From contig NZ_CP108352.1 of the NCBI RefSeq assembly GCF_036237275.1, positions 2,046,001 to 2,110,000 on the forward strand: a stretch of DNA of 64,000 bases, given 5' to 3'. A model generated the notes under the pieces. It saw only the letters and a program-made list of their open reading frames with translations, had not been told where the DNA came from and ran no database searches. Numbering within the stretch: position 1 is the first letter of the stretch; every line of letters begins with the position of its first letter. Positions 8,898 through 16,587 of this stretch are shown in pieces. Position numbers and translations under genes: made by a program. This DNA comes from Streptomyces sp. NBC_01353 (GTDB taxonomy: Bacteria > Actinomycetota > Actinomycetes > Streptomycetales > Streptomycetaceae).

Positions 8898-9055
8898 ACG
8901 GGGCGCGGGGCCTCTCCCGAGGTACGGAACCGCCAGGCCGCGGAAGACGTCATCCGGGCAAGGGCGCCGCATCAACCGCGAGGCTCTGAGCAGCCCGGAC
9001 CGCATCGTCCAGGTCAGGGGCGGCCGGCACACAGAAGGGGGGGCGGCACACCGGG

Positions 9056-9376
9056 GTGACGGATGTGCGCGAGGGACGGCGGGCGGGCGTTGCCGAGCGG
9101 GTCGGAGCCGTCGTCTGTGCCGGCGTCCTGGTCGTGGGCATCTCGTGACGGGCTACGTCCTCCTGGACCACCGAGCCGGACGGCTCCTGGGACCGGCAGG
9201 CCGTCACCGACTCGGGCTTCGCCGCGGGGTTCGGCCTGGCCCTGTCCGTGGTGACCGTGCTGCTGACGCTCTGGTTCGTGAAGGCGGAGTGGCTGCGGAT
9301 GTGGTGGTACGCGATCCCGGCGGCGGCCCCCGCCGCGGCGGTCCTGCGGCTGACGCTCCTGGCGCCCGAACTCTGA
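9056..9376 (+). pseudogene. small two-segment membrane protein gene broken by an in-frame TGA
   Basis: From the GTG at 9056 the frame reads a basic start and a hydrophobic segment (RVGAVVCAGVLVVGIS), then meets TGA at 9146-9148. The same frame continues with a plausible loop (TTEPDGSWDRQAVTDSGF), a second segment (AAGFGLALSVVTVLLTLWFV) and an end (LTLLAPEL) before TGA at 9374. Around the stop, the neighbouring frame from 9145 reads VTGYVLLD, which would complete the first membrane segment. This suggests a one-base deletion near 9144 and a compensating one-base insertion about 25 bases later. The intact protein would have about 106 residues. I do not recognise the family. A sequencing error is possible. 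Confidence 0.5.
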
Positions 9377-9406
9377 CAACGGTCGTGTGCCGCCGCGACA
9401 GCGGTC

Positions 9407-9447
9407 GCGTGCCGCCGCCCTGGAGATCCTCCCGGGCGGCGGCACGC
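9407..9447. terminator. stem-loop between convergent genes
   Basis: A perfect 14-bp stem (9407-9420 with 9434-9447; core GCCGCCGCCC with GGGCGGCGGC) encloses a 13-base loop. It lies between the end of the broken membrane-protein gene and the end of the TerD gene, which face each other. Confidence 0.75.
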
Positions 9448-9461
9448 ATGGCCTGCGGCGA

Positions 9462-10879
9462 TCAGCGCCTGGACCACCACGATCGGCCGGCCTGGGCCGT
9501 GCGGATGTCTGTCACGTTCGCAAGGCCGCCGCCGTCCGACGGCCGGCTGTGGGGCTCCACCCGCTTCAGGTAGGCCCGCCAGGGTCCGTCCGCCATCTCC
9601 AGCTGCACGACGACCGGGCCCTCGGGCAGGGGGACGGTCTCCCGCCGCTTGCCGATCTCGTTGACCACGTTCTCGTCCGTGGGCAAGCACGTGTAGTCGT
9701 CGTGACCCGCCAGCTCATAGAGGTTGACGATGAGGTTGTCGTCCCCGCGGTAGTGGATGGCGAGGTCGGCCGTGCCCGCGGTGTGCAGCAGAACGTCGGG
9801 GCCTCGGCACTCCACCTGCTCCTCCGTCAGGCGCGTCGCCGCCGCCAGCGGCAGCACCTGGAGCTGCCAGGGGGGCCCTCCGCCTTCAACCGGAGCCGCA
9901 GACGACCGTTCTCGGGGACCTGGGTGAGCACGCGGCCCCGGTAGTTCTCCTCGGTGCTGTTGACGAGGGTGTCCCCCTCCTTGTTGAACCGGGTGAGCGG
10001 CCACAGTCCGGTGTAACCGTCGCCCCGGATGGCGAGGTCGACGACGACCGGCCCCGGCGGGAGCCCCTCCACGGTGATCACGTCGTTGTCCCGACCGGTC
10101 TGTGTGTACGGCTCGAAGACCGCGCCGAACGTCCAGGCCCTCGCTTCCGCTCCCGCAGGAGCCGGTACGGGATGCGGCGGAAGCGGCTCGGACACCGGAG
10201 CCTGGGCGGCTGCCGGGACCTGGAACGGAACCGAGGCCGGGAGCGGAGCCGGGGCAGGCGCCGCCGGAGCCGGGACCTGGAACGGGACCGGCGCGGGCGC
10301 CGCCGCGGCCGGGGGCCGGAACGGGACCGGCGCGGCCGCCGCCGCGGCCGGGGGCCGGAACGGGACCGGCGCGGGCGCCGCCGGAGCCGGGGTGTTCTGT
10401 GCCACGTCCACCCCGTGGTCCGTCGCCAGGCCGTCGAGGCCGTTCAGGTAACCCTGGCCCATCGCACGGAACTTCCAGCCCCCCGCCCGCCGGTACAGCT
10501 CCGCGAGGACCATCGCGGTCTCACCACCCGCGTCGGTCACGTCGTACCGCGCGACCGACGTACCGTCCGGCGCGAACGCCTCCACGGACAGCCCGTTCAC
10601 GTCCCGCATCGCGCCGCTCTCCGTCGACCCGACCACGAGGACACGGGCGACCTCCCCCTCGACCGCGGTGAGGACCGTCTCCAGCCACACCGTGCCGTTC
10701 TCCTCCCCGAGCAGCCGTACGGCGCCTGACGGATGGACCGGAGCACCGTGGAACACCATGTCCCCGTCCCCCCGGACCCGACCCGTCTCCGTCAGGAGCA
10801 GCGCCGCGACATCCACCCCGTTCCGTACCGCGATCCGTAGCGGCACCGTCGGAACGAAGGCATTGCCTCCCTTGATCAT
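9462..10879 (-). pseudogene. two-domain TerD-family (tellurium/stress) protein with a frameshift
   Basis: The ATG at 10879 follows GGAGGGG and begins MIKGGNAFVPTVPLRIAV, a TerD-family calcium-binding stress domain (about 1-165). A Pro/Ala linker with repeats follows (about 170-265). The second beta-sandwich domain starts at WTFGAVFEPYTQTGRDND. The frame breaks at six G residues on the plus strand (9870-9875): upstream it reads LRLRLKAEGPP and then stops at 9827. Downstream the next frame continues WQLQVLPLAAATRLTEEQ through YRGDDNLIVNLYELAG to a stop at 9462. Four or seven bases in the run would restore a single protein of about 470 residues. It may be a real mutation, a sequencing error or slippage. 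Confidence 0.72.
10279..10395. repeat. three tandem 39-bp repeats in the TerD linker
   Basis: Three copies begin at 10279, 10318 and 10357, each starting GGAACGGGACCGG. On the coding strand each encodes a 13-residue unit (APVPFRPPAAAAA and close variants). Less regular copies with the PVPFQVPA theme flank them. The array forms a flexible linker between the two stress-protein domains and is prone to length change by recombination. Confidence 0.85.
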
Positions 10880-10989
10880 TTCCCCTCCCCGAAATCGATC
10901 ACCCATGGATCTTCCGATCACGTTGGCCCGTGAGACAAGGCTGACGTGCCGCGTTGTTAGGGTTGCGCGAGCGACGAGAGGCGGGGGCC

Positions 10990-11256
10990 ATGGCGATCGA
11001 CGCCCACTTGAAGGTGTCCGAGGACGATCTCACTCGGCCGGCGGACGACTTGGACGAGATGCAGCGTCATCTCGATGGTCAGGTAAGGCGGATGGACGGC
11101 ATCGTCGATCGCATCGAGGCCGGCTGGAAGGGCGACACGGGGAAGGCGCATCGCGCCCTACCCCGCCGCGCGCACCGCACCGCATCGCCCCCGCACCGCC
11201 CGCACCGCCCGCACCGCCCCCGCACCGGCCGGCCGGGCGCGGCGCGGCCCGTCTGA
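10990..11256 (+). pseudogene. truncated WXG100 (ESX) family protein
   Basis: The ATG at 10990 follows a GAGGCGGGGG ribosome site. The first 55 residues (MAIDAHLKVSEDDL, then DLDEMQRHLDGQVRRMDG and IEAGWKGDTGKAHRAL) look like the first helix and the W-x-G turn of a WXG100 secreted protein. The second helix expected after WKG is missing. Instead the frame runs into PHRPHRPHRPRTG, encoded by a 9-nt tandem repeat (CGCACCGCC, three copies at 11192-11218), and stops at 11256. The product cannot form the normal helical hairpin, so this is probably a remnant created by a deletion. It lies 38 bases upstream of benE. Confidence 0.5.
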
Positions 11257-11294
11257 ACCCCTCTTCTCCTCCTCCGGAACGAGCGCACCCCACC

Positions 11295-12536
11295 ATGGCC
11301 TTCACCCGACACCTGCGGTCCGCCGCGCCCCCCACCGCCGTTTCGGCCGGCTTTCTCGCCATGCTCATCGGTGTCACCAGCTCCGTGGCCGTCGTGTTCA
11401 CCGCCGCCAAGGCCGCGGGGGCCACCTCCGCGCAGCTCACCTCATGGGTCTTCGCGCTGGGCATAGGCATGGGCATCACCTGTATCGCCCTCTCCCTGCG
11501 CTACCGCGCGCCGATCGTGACGGCCTGGTCGACGCCGGGTGCCGCTCTGCTCGCCACCGGGCTGCAGGGGGTGACGATGGCGCAGGCCGTCGGGGCGTTC
11601 CTGCTGTCCGGCGTGCTGATCGTCATCAGTGGGGTCACCGGCTGGTTCGAGCGGATCATGAACCGGATTCCGGTCCCGCTCGCCTCCGCGCTGCTCGCCG
11701 GGGTGCTCCTCCAGTTCGGCACCGAACTGTTCACGCAGATGGAGCGGAACGGTCTGATCGCCGTCCCCATGTTCCTGGCGTATCTCGTGGGCAGGCGCTG
11801 GTTCCCCCGGTACTCGGTCGTCGTCGCGCTCGTCGCCGGGATCGCGGCGACCGCGTGGCAGGGTTCCTGGAAGCTGGACGGCTTCGAACTCACGCTGGCC
11901 GAACCGTCCTTCGTACGACCCGAGTTCAGCTGGCAGGTGCTCGTCGGTGTCGGTCTGCCGCTCTTCGCGGTGACGATGGCCTCGCAGAACCTGCCGGGGG
12001 TGGCCGTCCTGCGCAACGCCGGCTATTCGACGCCGATCTCGCCCCTCCTCACCTGGACGGGTACGGTCAACACCGTCCTCGCGCCCTTCGGTTGCTTCGG
12101 CCTGAACCTGGCCGCGATCACGGCGGCGATCTGCAGCGGCGAGGCCGCCCACCCCGACCCGCGCAAGCGCTGGGTCGCGGGTGTCTGGGCAGGCGTCTTC
12201 TACCTGCTGGTCGGCCTCTTCGGCGGAACGGTCGGCTGGCTCCTCACCGCGATGCCGCCGGCGCTGGTCCTGGGCATCGCGGGCATCGGTCTCCTCGGCA
12301 CCATCGGTAGCTCGCTCACCTCGGCGCTGCTGGACGACCGTCTCCGCGAGCCGGCCGTGGTGACGCTGCTCGCCACCGCGTCCGGCCTCACGCTCTTCGG
12401 TATCGGCTCGACGTTCTGGGGTCTGCTGGCGGGCGTCCTGACACTCGCGGTGGGCGACCTCGCCCGCCACAGGTCCGGGAAGCAGGCGGACCAGGAGCCG
12501 CACGCCGCCACCCCCGAGGAGGCGAAGAGCCACTGA
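11295..12536 (+). CDS. benE: benzoate/H+ symporter BenE family transporter
   Basis: The 413-residue integral membrane protein has about 12 segments. Motifs include VSAGFLAMLIGVTSS near the start, the PIVTAWSTPGAALLAT half-helix region, ASQNLPGVAVLRNAGY and FGCFGLNLAAITAAICSGEA, all characteristic of BenE proteins in the NCS2-related fold. The family takes up benzoate with protons; no aromatic catabolic gene lies nearby, so the true substrate is uncertain. The C terminus is a short charged tail. It is convergent with the quinone oxidoreductase gene, with three bases between the stops and no clear terminator. Confidence 0.88.
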   Translation: MAFTRHLRSAAPPTAVSAGFLAMLIGVTSSVAVVFTAAKAAGATSAQLTSWVFALGIGMGITCIALSLRYRAPIVTAWSTPGAALLATGLQGVTMAQAVGAFLLSGVLIVISGVTGWFERIMNRIPVPLASALLAGVLLQFGTELFTQMERNGLIAVPMFLAYLVGRRWFPRYSVVVALVAGIAATAWQGSWKLDGFELTLAEPSFVRPEFSWQVLVGVGLPLFAVTMASQNLPGVAVLRNAGYSTPISPLLTWTGTVNTVLAPFGCFGLNLAAITAAICSGEAAHPDPRKRWVAGVWAGVFYLLVGLFGGTVGWLLTAMPPALVLGIAGIGLLGTIGSSLTSALLDDRLREPAVVTLLATASGLTLFGIGSTFWGLLAGVLTLAVGDLARHRSGKQADQEPHAATPEEAKSH

Positions 12537-12539
12537 GCC

Positions 12540-13124
12540 TCAGAGCGACCGCGCCAGCTCCGCCGCCCGTGCGAGGTGCTCGTCCCTGAGGGTTGCCCAC
12601 TCCCCCGCGCGCGTGGCCGACCCACCCAGGACGACGAACTCGCTCGTCTTCGCGCGCGCGCCGATCCGGTCGGTGAGCATGACGGTCCTCATCGCCTCGT
12701 GACATCCCGACGCGTCGAGTTCGGCGACGGTGTACCCGGCCGTGCACAGCACCAGCGCCTTCCGCGCCACCGCGACCCCGGCCGGCTTGTACGCGAACCC
12801 GACCGTCCACACCCGGTCGAACCAGCCCTTGAGCCGCGCGGGGCAGTCGGCCCACCACACCGGATAGACGAACACCCACATGTCGGCGGCCGCGAGCCTG
12901 GCGTGCTCGGCGGCGACGTCGTCGGGAACGGCCGCTTCGGCACGGCGCCCGGACTCGCGCTCGTACTCGTCACGTGTGAGCTCCGATCGGAACCCGATCG
13001 CGTCGAGGTCCGAAACGGTGTGCGTATGTCCGCCCTCGACGAGCCCACCGATGAACGCGCCGAGCACCTCACGCGTGAAGCTCCGCTCACTCGGGTGCGC
13101 GTAGACGATGTGGACGTGGGTCAC
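12540..13124 (-). CDS. NAD(P)H-dependent flavodoxin-fold oxidoreductase (quinone reductase-like)
   Basis: The 194-residue protein has the NQO1/KefF-type flavodoxin fold: HIVYAHPSERSFTREVLGAF at the start, where FMN phosphate binds, VFVYPVWWADCPARLKGWFDRV, and KALVLCTAGYTVAELDASG. It probably reduces quinones or similar compounds with FMN. I chose GTG 13124 over an upstream ATG because GGAGGGA precedes it by 8 bases. This start overlaps the stop of the small Lsr2-like gene at GTGA, so the two are translationally coupled. It is the last gene of the murC-msrB-lsr2-like run. Confidence 0.83.
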   Translation of the reverse strand: MTHVHIVYAHPSERSFTREVLGAFIGGLVEGGHTHTVSDLDAIGFRSELTRDEYERESGRRAEAAVPDDVAAEHARLAAADMWVFVYPVWWADCPARLKGWFDRVWTVGFAYKPAGVAVARKALVLCTAGYTVAELDASGCHEAMRTVMLTDRIGARAKTSEFVVLGGSATRAGEWATLRDEHLARAAELARSL

Positions 13125-13225
13125 GATCTCTCTCCCTCCGCCTGCTGCCAGGCGTCCAGGATCTCGTGCGGGACGCGTCCGCGGTCGGGTACCTCGTAAC
13201 CGTTGGCTCGCGCCCACGTTCGCAC
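13121..13225 (-). CDS. 34-residue stand-alone Lsr2 C-terminal DNA-binding domain
   Basis: Reading from GTG 13225 gives MRTWARANGYEVPDRGRV then PHEILDAWQQAEGERS. This matches the C-terminal domain of the nucleoid protein Lsr2 (W-A-x-x-N-G-Y-x-V-x-x-R-G-R-V/I-P), which inserts an RGR motif into the minor groove of AT-rich DNA. The N-terminal dimerisation domain is absent: upstream the frame is open only back to a TGA inside the end of msrB, with no better start. The stop overlaps the GTG of the oxidoreductase gene. It could be a real small protein, a leader that couples translation, or the remnant of a longer gene. Confidence 0.6.
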   Translation of the reverse strand: MRTWARANGYEVPDRGRVPHEILDAWQQAEGERS

Positions 13226-13277
13226 GACCCGGGTACTGACGGATCGTCCGGTCAGTGCACTCGGGAGCCGCGTCCGG

Positions 13278-13688
13278 CTACGAATCCGATCCCGGCGTCA
13301 GCCGCAGCGAGATCGAGTTGATGCAGTAGCGCTGGTCAGTCGGCGTGGGGTAGCCCTCGCCCTCGAAGACATGGCCCAGGTGCGAGCCGCAGCGCGCGCA
13401 CCGCACCTCGGTGCGGAGCATGCCGTGCGAGCGGTCCTCGATCAGTTCGACGGCGGCGCTGTCCTTCGGGTCGAAGAAGGACGGCCAGCCGCAGTGCGAC
13501 TCGAACTTCTCGGTCGAGGTGAAGAGCTCGGCGTTGCACGCCCGACAGGAGTAGACGCCCTTGGTCGTGGTGTCGGTGTACTCACCCCGGAACGCGGGCT
13601 CGGTGCCCGCCTGGCGCAGTACCTGGTACTCCGCCGGGGTCAGCTCCGCACGCCACTGCTCGTCCGGCTTCTCGACGTCGTACGACAT
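13278..13688 (-). CDS. msrB: peptide-methionine (R)-S-oxide reductase
   Basis: MsrB reduces methionine-R-sulfoxide in oxidised proteins. The 136-residue protein has the structural zinc site as two CXXC pairs (CRAC near residue 50 and CARC near residue 97), the CGWPSFF substrate loop, and the catalytic cysteine in RYCINSISLRL near the C terminus. The ATG at 13688 is preferred over an upstream in-frame ATG because AGGGAG lies just before it and MSYDVEKPDEQW is a normal MsrB start. The gene begins 13 bases after the stop of murC and is evidently in its transcript. Confidence 0.93.
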   Translation of the reverse strand: MSYDVEKPDEQWRAELTPAEYQVLRQAGTEPAFRGEYTDTTTKGVYSCRACNAELFTSTEKFESHCGWPSFFDPKDSAAVELIEDRSHGMLRTEVRCARCGSHLGHVFEGEGYPTPTDQRYCINSISLRLTPGSDS

Positions 13689-13701
13689 GAGCTCTCTCCC
13701 T

Positions 13702-15093
13702 CTACTTCGACAGGTGGGCGAGGATCCGCGGTCCGAGGTCCGTGACGTCGCCCGCGCCCATCGTGAGAACGAGATCACCGGGCTTGGCCATTCCCGCGAT
13801 CACCTCCGGGACGGTCTCCTTGTCGTTCACGGCCGTCACGTCGGCGCCGGCGGCGCGGGCGGCCGTGATGATCAGCTCGCTGGTGATGCCCGGGATCGGG
13901 TCCTCGCGGGCCGGGTAGATGTCGAGGACCACGGAGGCGTCGGCGAGGGCCAGGGCGTCGCCCATCTCCTTGCCGAGCTCCTGGGTGCGGGAGAAGAGGT
14001 GGGGCTGGAAGACGACCAGGAGGCGCGAGGCTCCGGCCGCGCCGCGCATCGCCTCCAGGTCGGCGGTCATCTCGGTGGGGTGGTGCGCGTACGAGTCGAT
14101 GACCTGGACGCCCGCCGCCTCGCCCTTCAGCTGGAGGCGCCGGCCGACACCGGTGTACGCGGTGAGGGCGTGGGCCAGCTCGGCGGGGTCGATGCCGACG
14201 CGGGCGCCGGCGGCGAGTGCCGCGGCGGCGTTGTGGGCGTAGTGGCGACCGGGGACGGAGACGGTGAAGGTGTGCTCGACGCCGTCGAGGACGACCACGA
14301 CCTCGCTGGTCATGCCGTTCGGCACGATCGAGCGGATCCACACGTCGGAGGTCTCGGCCTCGCCGACGGTGACGACGTCCAGTCCCTCACGGTGCGCGAC
14401 CCGGGCGGCCAGCTCGCGGGCGCCGGAGTGCTCGCCGACGACCAGGGTGCCGCCGGGGCGGATCTTGGCGGCGAACGCCTCGAAGGACTCGTAGATCTCG
14501 TCCATCGACGCGTAGTTCGCGTGGTGGTCAAGCTCCACGTTGAGGACGATCGCGACCTCGGGGTCGTACTTCTGGAAGCTGCGGTCGCTCTCGTCGGCCT
14601 CGGCGACGAAGACCTCCCCCGCACCGTGGCGGGCGTTGGTGCCGGGGCCCGCGAGGTCGCCGCCGATGGCGTACGAGGGGTCCAGGCCGAGCTCGGTGAG
14701 GGCGACGGCCAGCATGGAGGTGGTCGTGGTCTTGCCGTGCGTCCCGGCGACGGCGATCGCGCGCAGGCCGTCCATGAGGGAGGCGAGGGCGTCGGAGCGG
14801 TGGACGACCGGGATGTCGAGCTCGGCGGCGCGGGCCAGCTCGGGGTTGTCGGCGCGGATGGCGCTGGAGACGACGACGGCGGTGGCGTCGTCGGCGAGGT
14901 GGGCGGATGCGTGCCCGATGTGGACGGTGACGCCGAGGGCGCGCAGCGCTTCGGCGGTCGCGGACTCCTTCGCGTCGCTGCCGGCCACCTTCGCCCCGCG
15001 CTGGGCGAGGATCTTCGCGATGCCCGACATTCCGGCACCGCCGATGCCGATGAAGTGCGGCCGTTCCATGGCGGCAGGGATGGCGGGTGCCAT
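13702..15093 (-). CDS. murC: UDP-N-acetylmuramate--L-alanine ligase
   Basis: MurC adds L-alanine to UDP-MurNAc with ATP, the first amino-acid step of peptidoglycan precursor synthesis in the cytoplasm. The 463-residue protein has the UDP-binding start FIGIGGAGMSGIAKILAQRG, the ATP P-loop AVAGTHGKTTTTSM, VLNVELDHHANY with metal-binding residues, and a C-terminal Rossmann-like domain with VDSYAHHPTEM-like sequence (VIDSYAHHPTEM). Length is normal. It heads the operon with msrB, away from the dcw cluster, as in other streptomycetes. A strong terminator lies upstream and separates it from the previous minus-strand gene. Confidence 0.96.
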   Translation of the reverse strand: MAPAIPAAMERPHFIGIGGAGMSGIAKILAQRGAKVAGSDAKESATAEALRALGVTVHIGHASAHLADDATAVVVSSAIRADNPELARAAELDIPVVHRSDALASLMDGLRAIAVAGTHGKTTTTSMLAVALTELGLDPSYAIGGDLAGPGTNARHGAGEVFVAEADESDRSFQKYDPEVAIVLNVELDHHANYASMDEIYESFEAFAAKIRPGGTLVVGEHSGARELAARVAHREGLDVVTVGEAETSDVWIRSIVPNGMTSEVVVVLDGVEHTFTVSVPGRHYAHNAAAALAAGARVGIDPAELAHALTAYTGVGRRLQLKGEAAGVQVIDSYAHHPTEMTADLEAMRGAAGASRLLVVFQPHLFSRTQELGKEMGDALALADASVVLDIYPAREDPIPGITSELIITAARAAGADVTAVNDKETVPEVIAGMAKPGDLVLTMGAGDVTDLGPRILAHLSK

Positions 15094-15146
15094 GCGGATC
15101 TCTCCCCGGGGTGCGACGTACAGGAGGGCCCCAGCCTAGTGGTTCG

Positions 15147-15185
15147 CCCGGACGGCCCCGGGCACCGCGCCCGGGGCCGTCCGGG
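15147..15185 (-). terminator. strong stem-loop after the 15195 gene
   Basis: The arms at 15147-15163 and 15169-15185 pair perfectly over 17 bp (core GGACGGCCCCGGGC), with a 5-base loop. It lies ten bases after the stop of the minus-strand gene at 15195 and upstream of murC. Confidence 0.8.
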
Positions 15186-15194
15186 CCGCCCCCG

Positions 15195-15665
15195 TCACTC
15201 GCTGTGCGCGAACAGCTTCAGGACCGGGACGCCGACCTTGTGGCGGGCCCGCGAGGCCCAGTCCCGGTGGAAGAACTCCTCCACGTAGTGCGGGGCCGTC
15301 AGGACGATCACCTCGTCGGCGTCCGACTCGTCGACGACGGACTTCATCTTGTCGAGGGGGTGGTCCTCGACCACCTGTCCGACCGCCTCGCAGCCGGCCT
15401 TCCGCAGGGCCCGGAGCGAGTACTCCAGGGCCTGCTCGGCGGGGACACGGGCCTCCTTGCCCTCCGGTTGGTCGCCCTCCTTGGCCGCTTCCTTCAGCTC
15501 GCCCATGGCGACGTCGTCGATGGCGCGCAGCAGTACATCGGCCTGGTCACCACGGGGCTGCATCAGCACGATGAAGGACACCACCTCTTCGCCGTGCAGG
15601 GTGGTGACGAATTCCACGTCGACGGACGTGAGGGGCTTCTCGATCATCAGAACGCTTGTGAACAC
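15195..15665 (-). CDS. conserved actinobacterial hypothetical protein, 156 residues
   Basis: From GTG 15665 the protein reads MFTSVLMIEKPLTSVDVEF, which I remember as the normal start of this streptomycete family; a longer upstream frame is not coding-like. It is a small soluble alpha/beta protein. The last part (SDADEVIVLTAPHYVEEFFH and then RDWASRARHKVGVPVLKLF) resembles the C-terminal strand-helix unit of universal stress proteins. Some databases label relatives as indole-3-glycerol phosphate synthase, but the motifs of that enzyme are absent. It lies between a ribD-like gene and murC on the same strand and is followed by a terminator. Confidence 0.7.
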   Translation of the reverse strand: MFTSVLMIEKPLTSVDVEFVTTLHGEEVVSFIVLMQPRGDQADVLLRAIDDVAMGELKEAAKEGDQPEGKEARVPAEQALEYSLRALRKAGCEAVGQVVEDHPLDKMKSVVDESDADEVIVLTAPHYVEEFFHRDWASRARHKVGVPVLKLFAHSE

Positions 15666-15771
15666 CTCAGGAGCCCTTCTGGGGAAACCATCCTTCCCCG
15701 TGCCCGCACGGGGTCTACGGGGGTAAGTGTGCCCAGCGGAAGCTAACCGGAACGACAAATTCCGCCGATTG

Positions 15772-16551
15772 TCAGATCCGACGGTAGCGGGTGAAAAGGA
15801 ACCCGGCCTCCTCCAGCACCGACGCCACGGCGAACCGTTTCGGGACGTCCACCGACGGGCCTCCCGCGATCCTCTGAGCGGTGCCCGCCGTCATCGTCGG
15901 CGACACCGTCAGGCACAGCTCGTCGAGCACGCCCGCCGCCACGAACTGGCCGAGCAGCCGGGGCCCGCCCTCGGTCAGCTGGCGCCGCAGCCCCCGCTTC
16001 GCGAGCGCCGCCTTCGCGCGGTCCGGCTCCACGCCGGGCCCGTCGCCGGCGATCACCACCTCCGCGCCTGCCCTGGTGGCCGCGTCCGCCCGGTCGGGGG
16101 GCGCCGCGGCCCCGGTCAGGACCAGCGTCGGCACCAGCGGCTCGGTGAACAGCGGAGCCGAGAAGTCCAGGTCCAGGGAGGCGCTGACCACCGCGATCAC
16201 CGGCGCGGGCCCCTGCCCTGCGGCCGCCCGGCGGGCCGCGAACGCGTCCCGGGCGCGGGCCGGCCGGTACCCCTCCTGGCGTACGGTCTGCGCCCCCACC
16301 ACGATCACGTCGGCCAGACCCCGCAGCGTGCCGAAGATCCGCATGTCGGTGTCGGAGGAGAGGGGCTGGGAGCGGCCTCCGTGCTGACCTGCCCCGTCGA
16401 GGGAGGAGACCATGTTGGCGCGCAGCCAGACATCCTCCGAGGGCAGCTCCGGGTACGCGTAGAGGTCGGCCAGCTCGTCGAGGGACCACTCCCGGTCCCC
16501 GGCGAGGGCATCGTCGGCTGTCATGTCCGTCACAGGGAACAGGCGTCGCAT
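15772..16551 (-). CDS. pyrimidine reductase family protein (RibD C-terminal-like)
   Basis: The 259-residue protein is a stand-alone RibD reductase domain with a DHFR-like fold, which in riboflavin synthesis reduces the ribosyl-aminopyrimidine with NADPH. Visible motifs are NMVSSLDGAGQHGGRSQPLS at the substrate strand, RIFGTLRGLADVIVVGAQTV, the glycine-rich TEGGPRLLGQFVAAGVLDE of the NADPH site and LCLTVSPTM. There is no deaminase domain and no riboflavin gene nearby, so it may act on a related pteridine or pyrimidine. It is divergent from zapE, with only 36 bases between the two starts. Confidence 0.85.
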   Translation of the reverse strand: MRRLFPVTDMTADDALAGDREWSLDELADLYAYPELPSEDVWLRANMVSSLDGAGQHGGRSQPLSSDTDMRIFGTLRGLADVIVVGAQTVRQEGYRPARARDAFAARRAAAGQGPAPVIAVVSASLDLDFSAPLFTEPLVPTLVLTGAAAPPDRADAATRAGAEVVIAGDGPGVEPDRAKAALAKRGLRRQLTEGGPRLLGQFVAAGVLDELCLTVSPTMTAGTAQRIAGGPSVDVPKRFAVASVLEEAGFLFTRYRRI

Positions 16552-16587
16552 CCTCGCAGTCTGACACGGCGCTTAGAGTGGGGAACT

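Noticed and set aside
10279-10395. Tandem 39-bp repeats that might suggest a CRISPR array.
   Set aside because: There are no spacers; the units are contiguous, in frame and encode a Pro/Ala linker.
15195-15665. Annotation as indole-3-glycerol phosphate synthase.
   Set aside because: The protein has 156 residues and lacks the TIM-barrel motifs of that enzyme; relatives seem to carry this name by transfer only.
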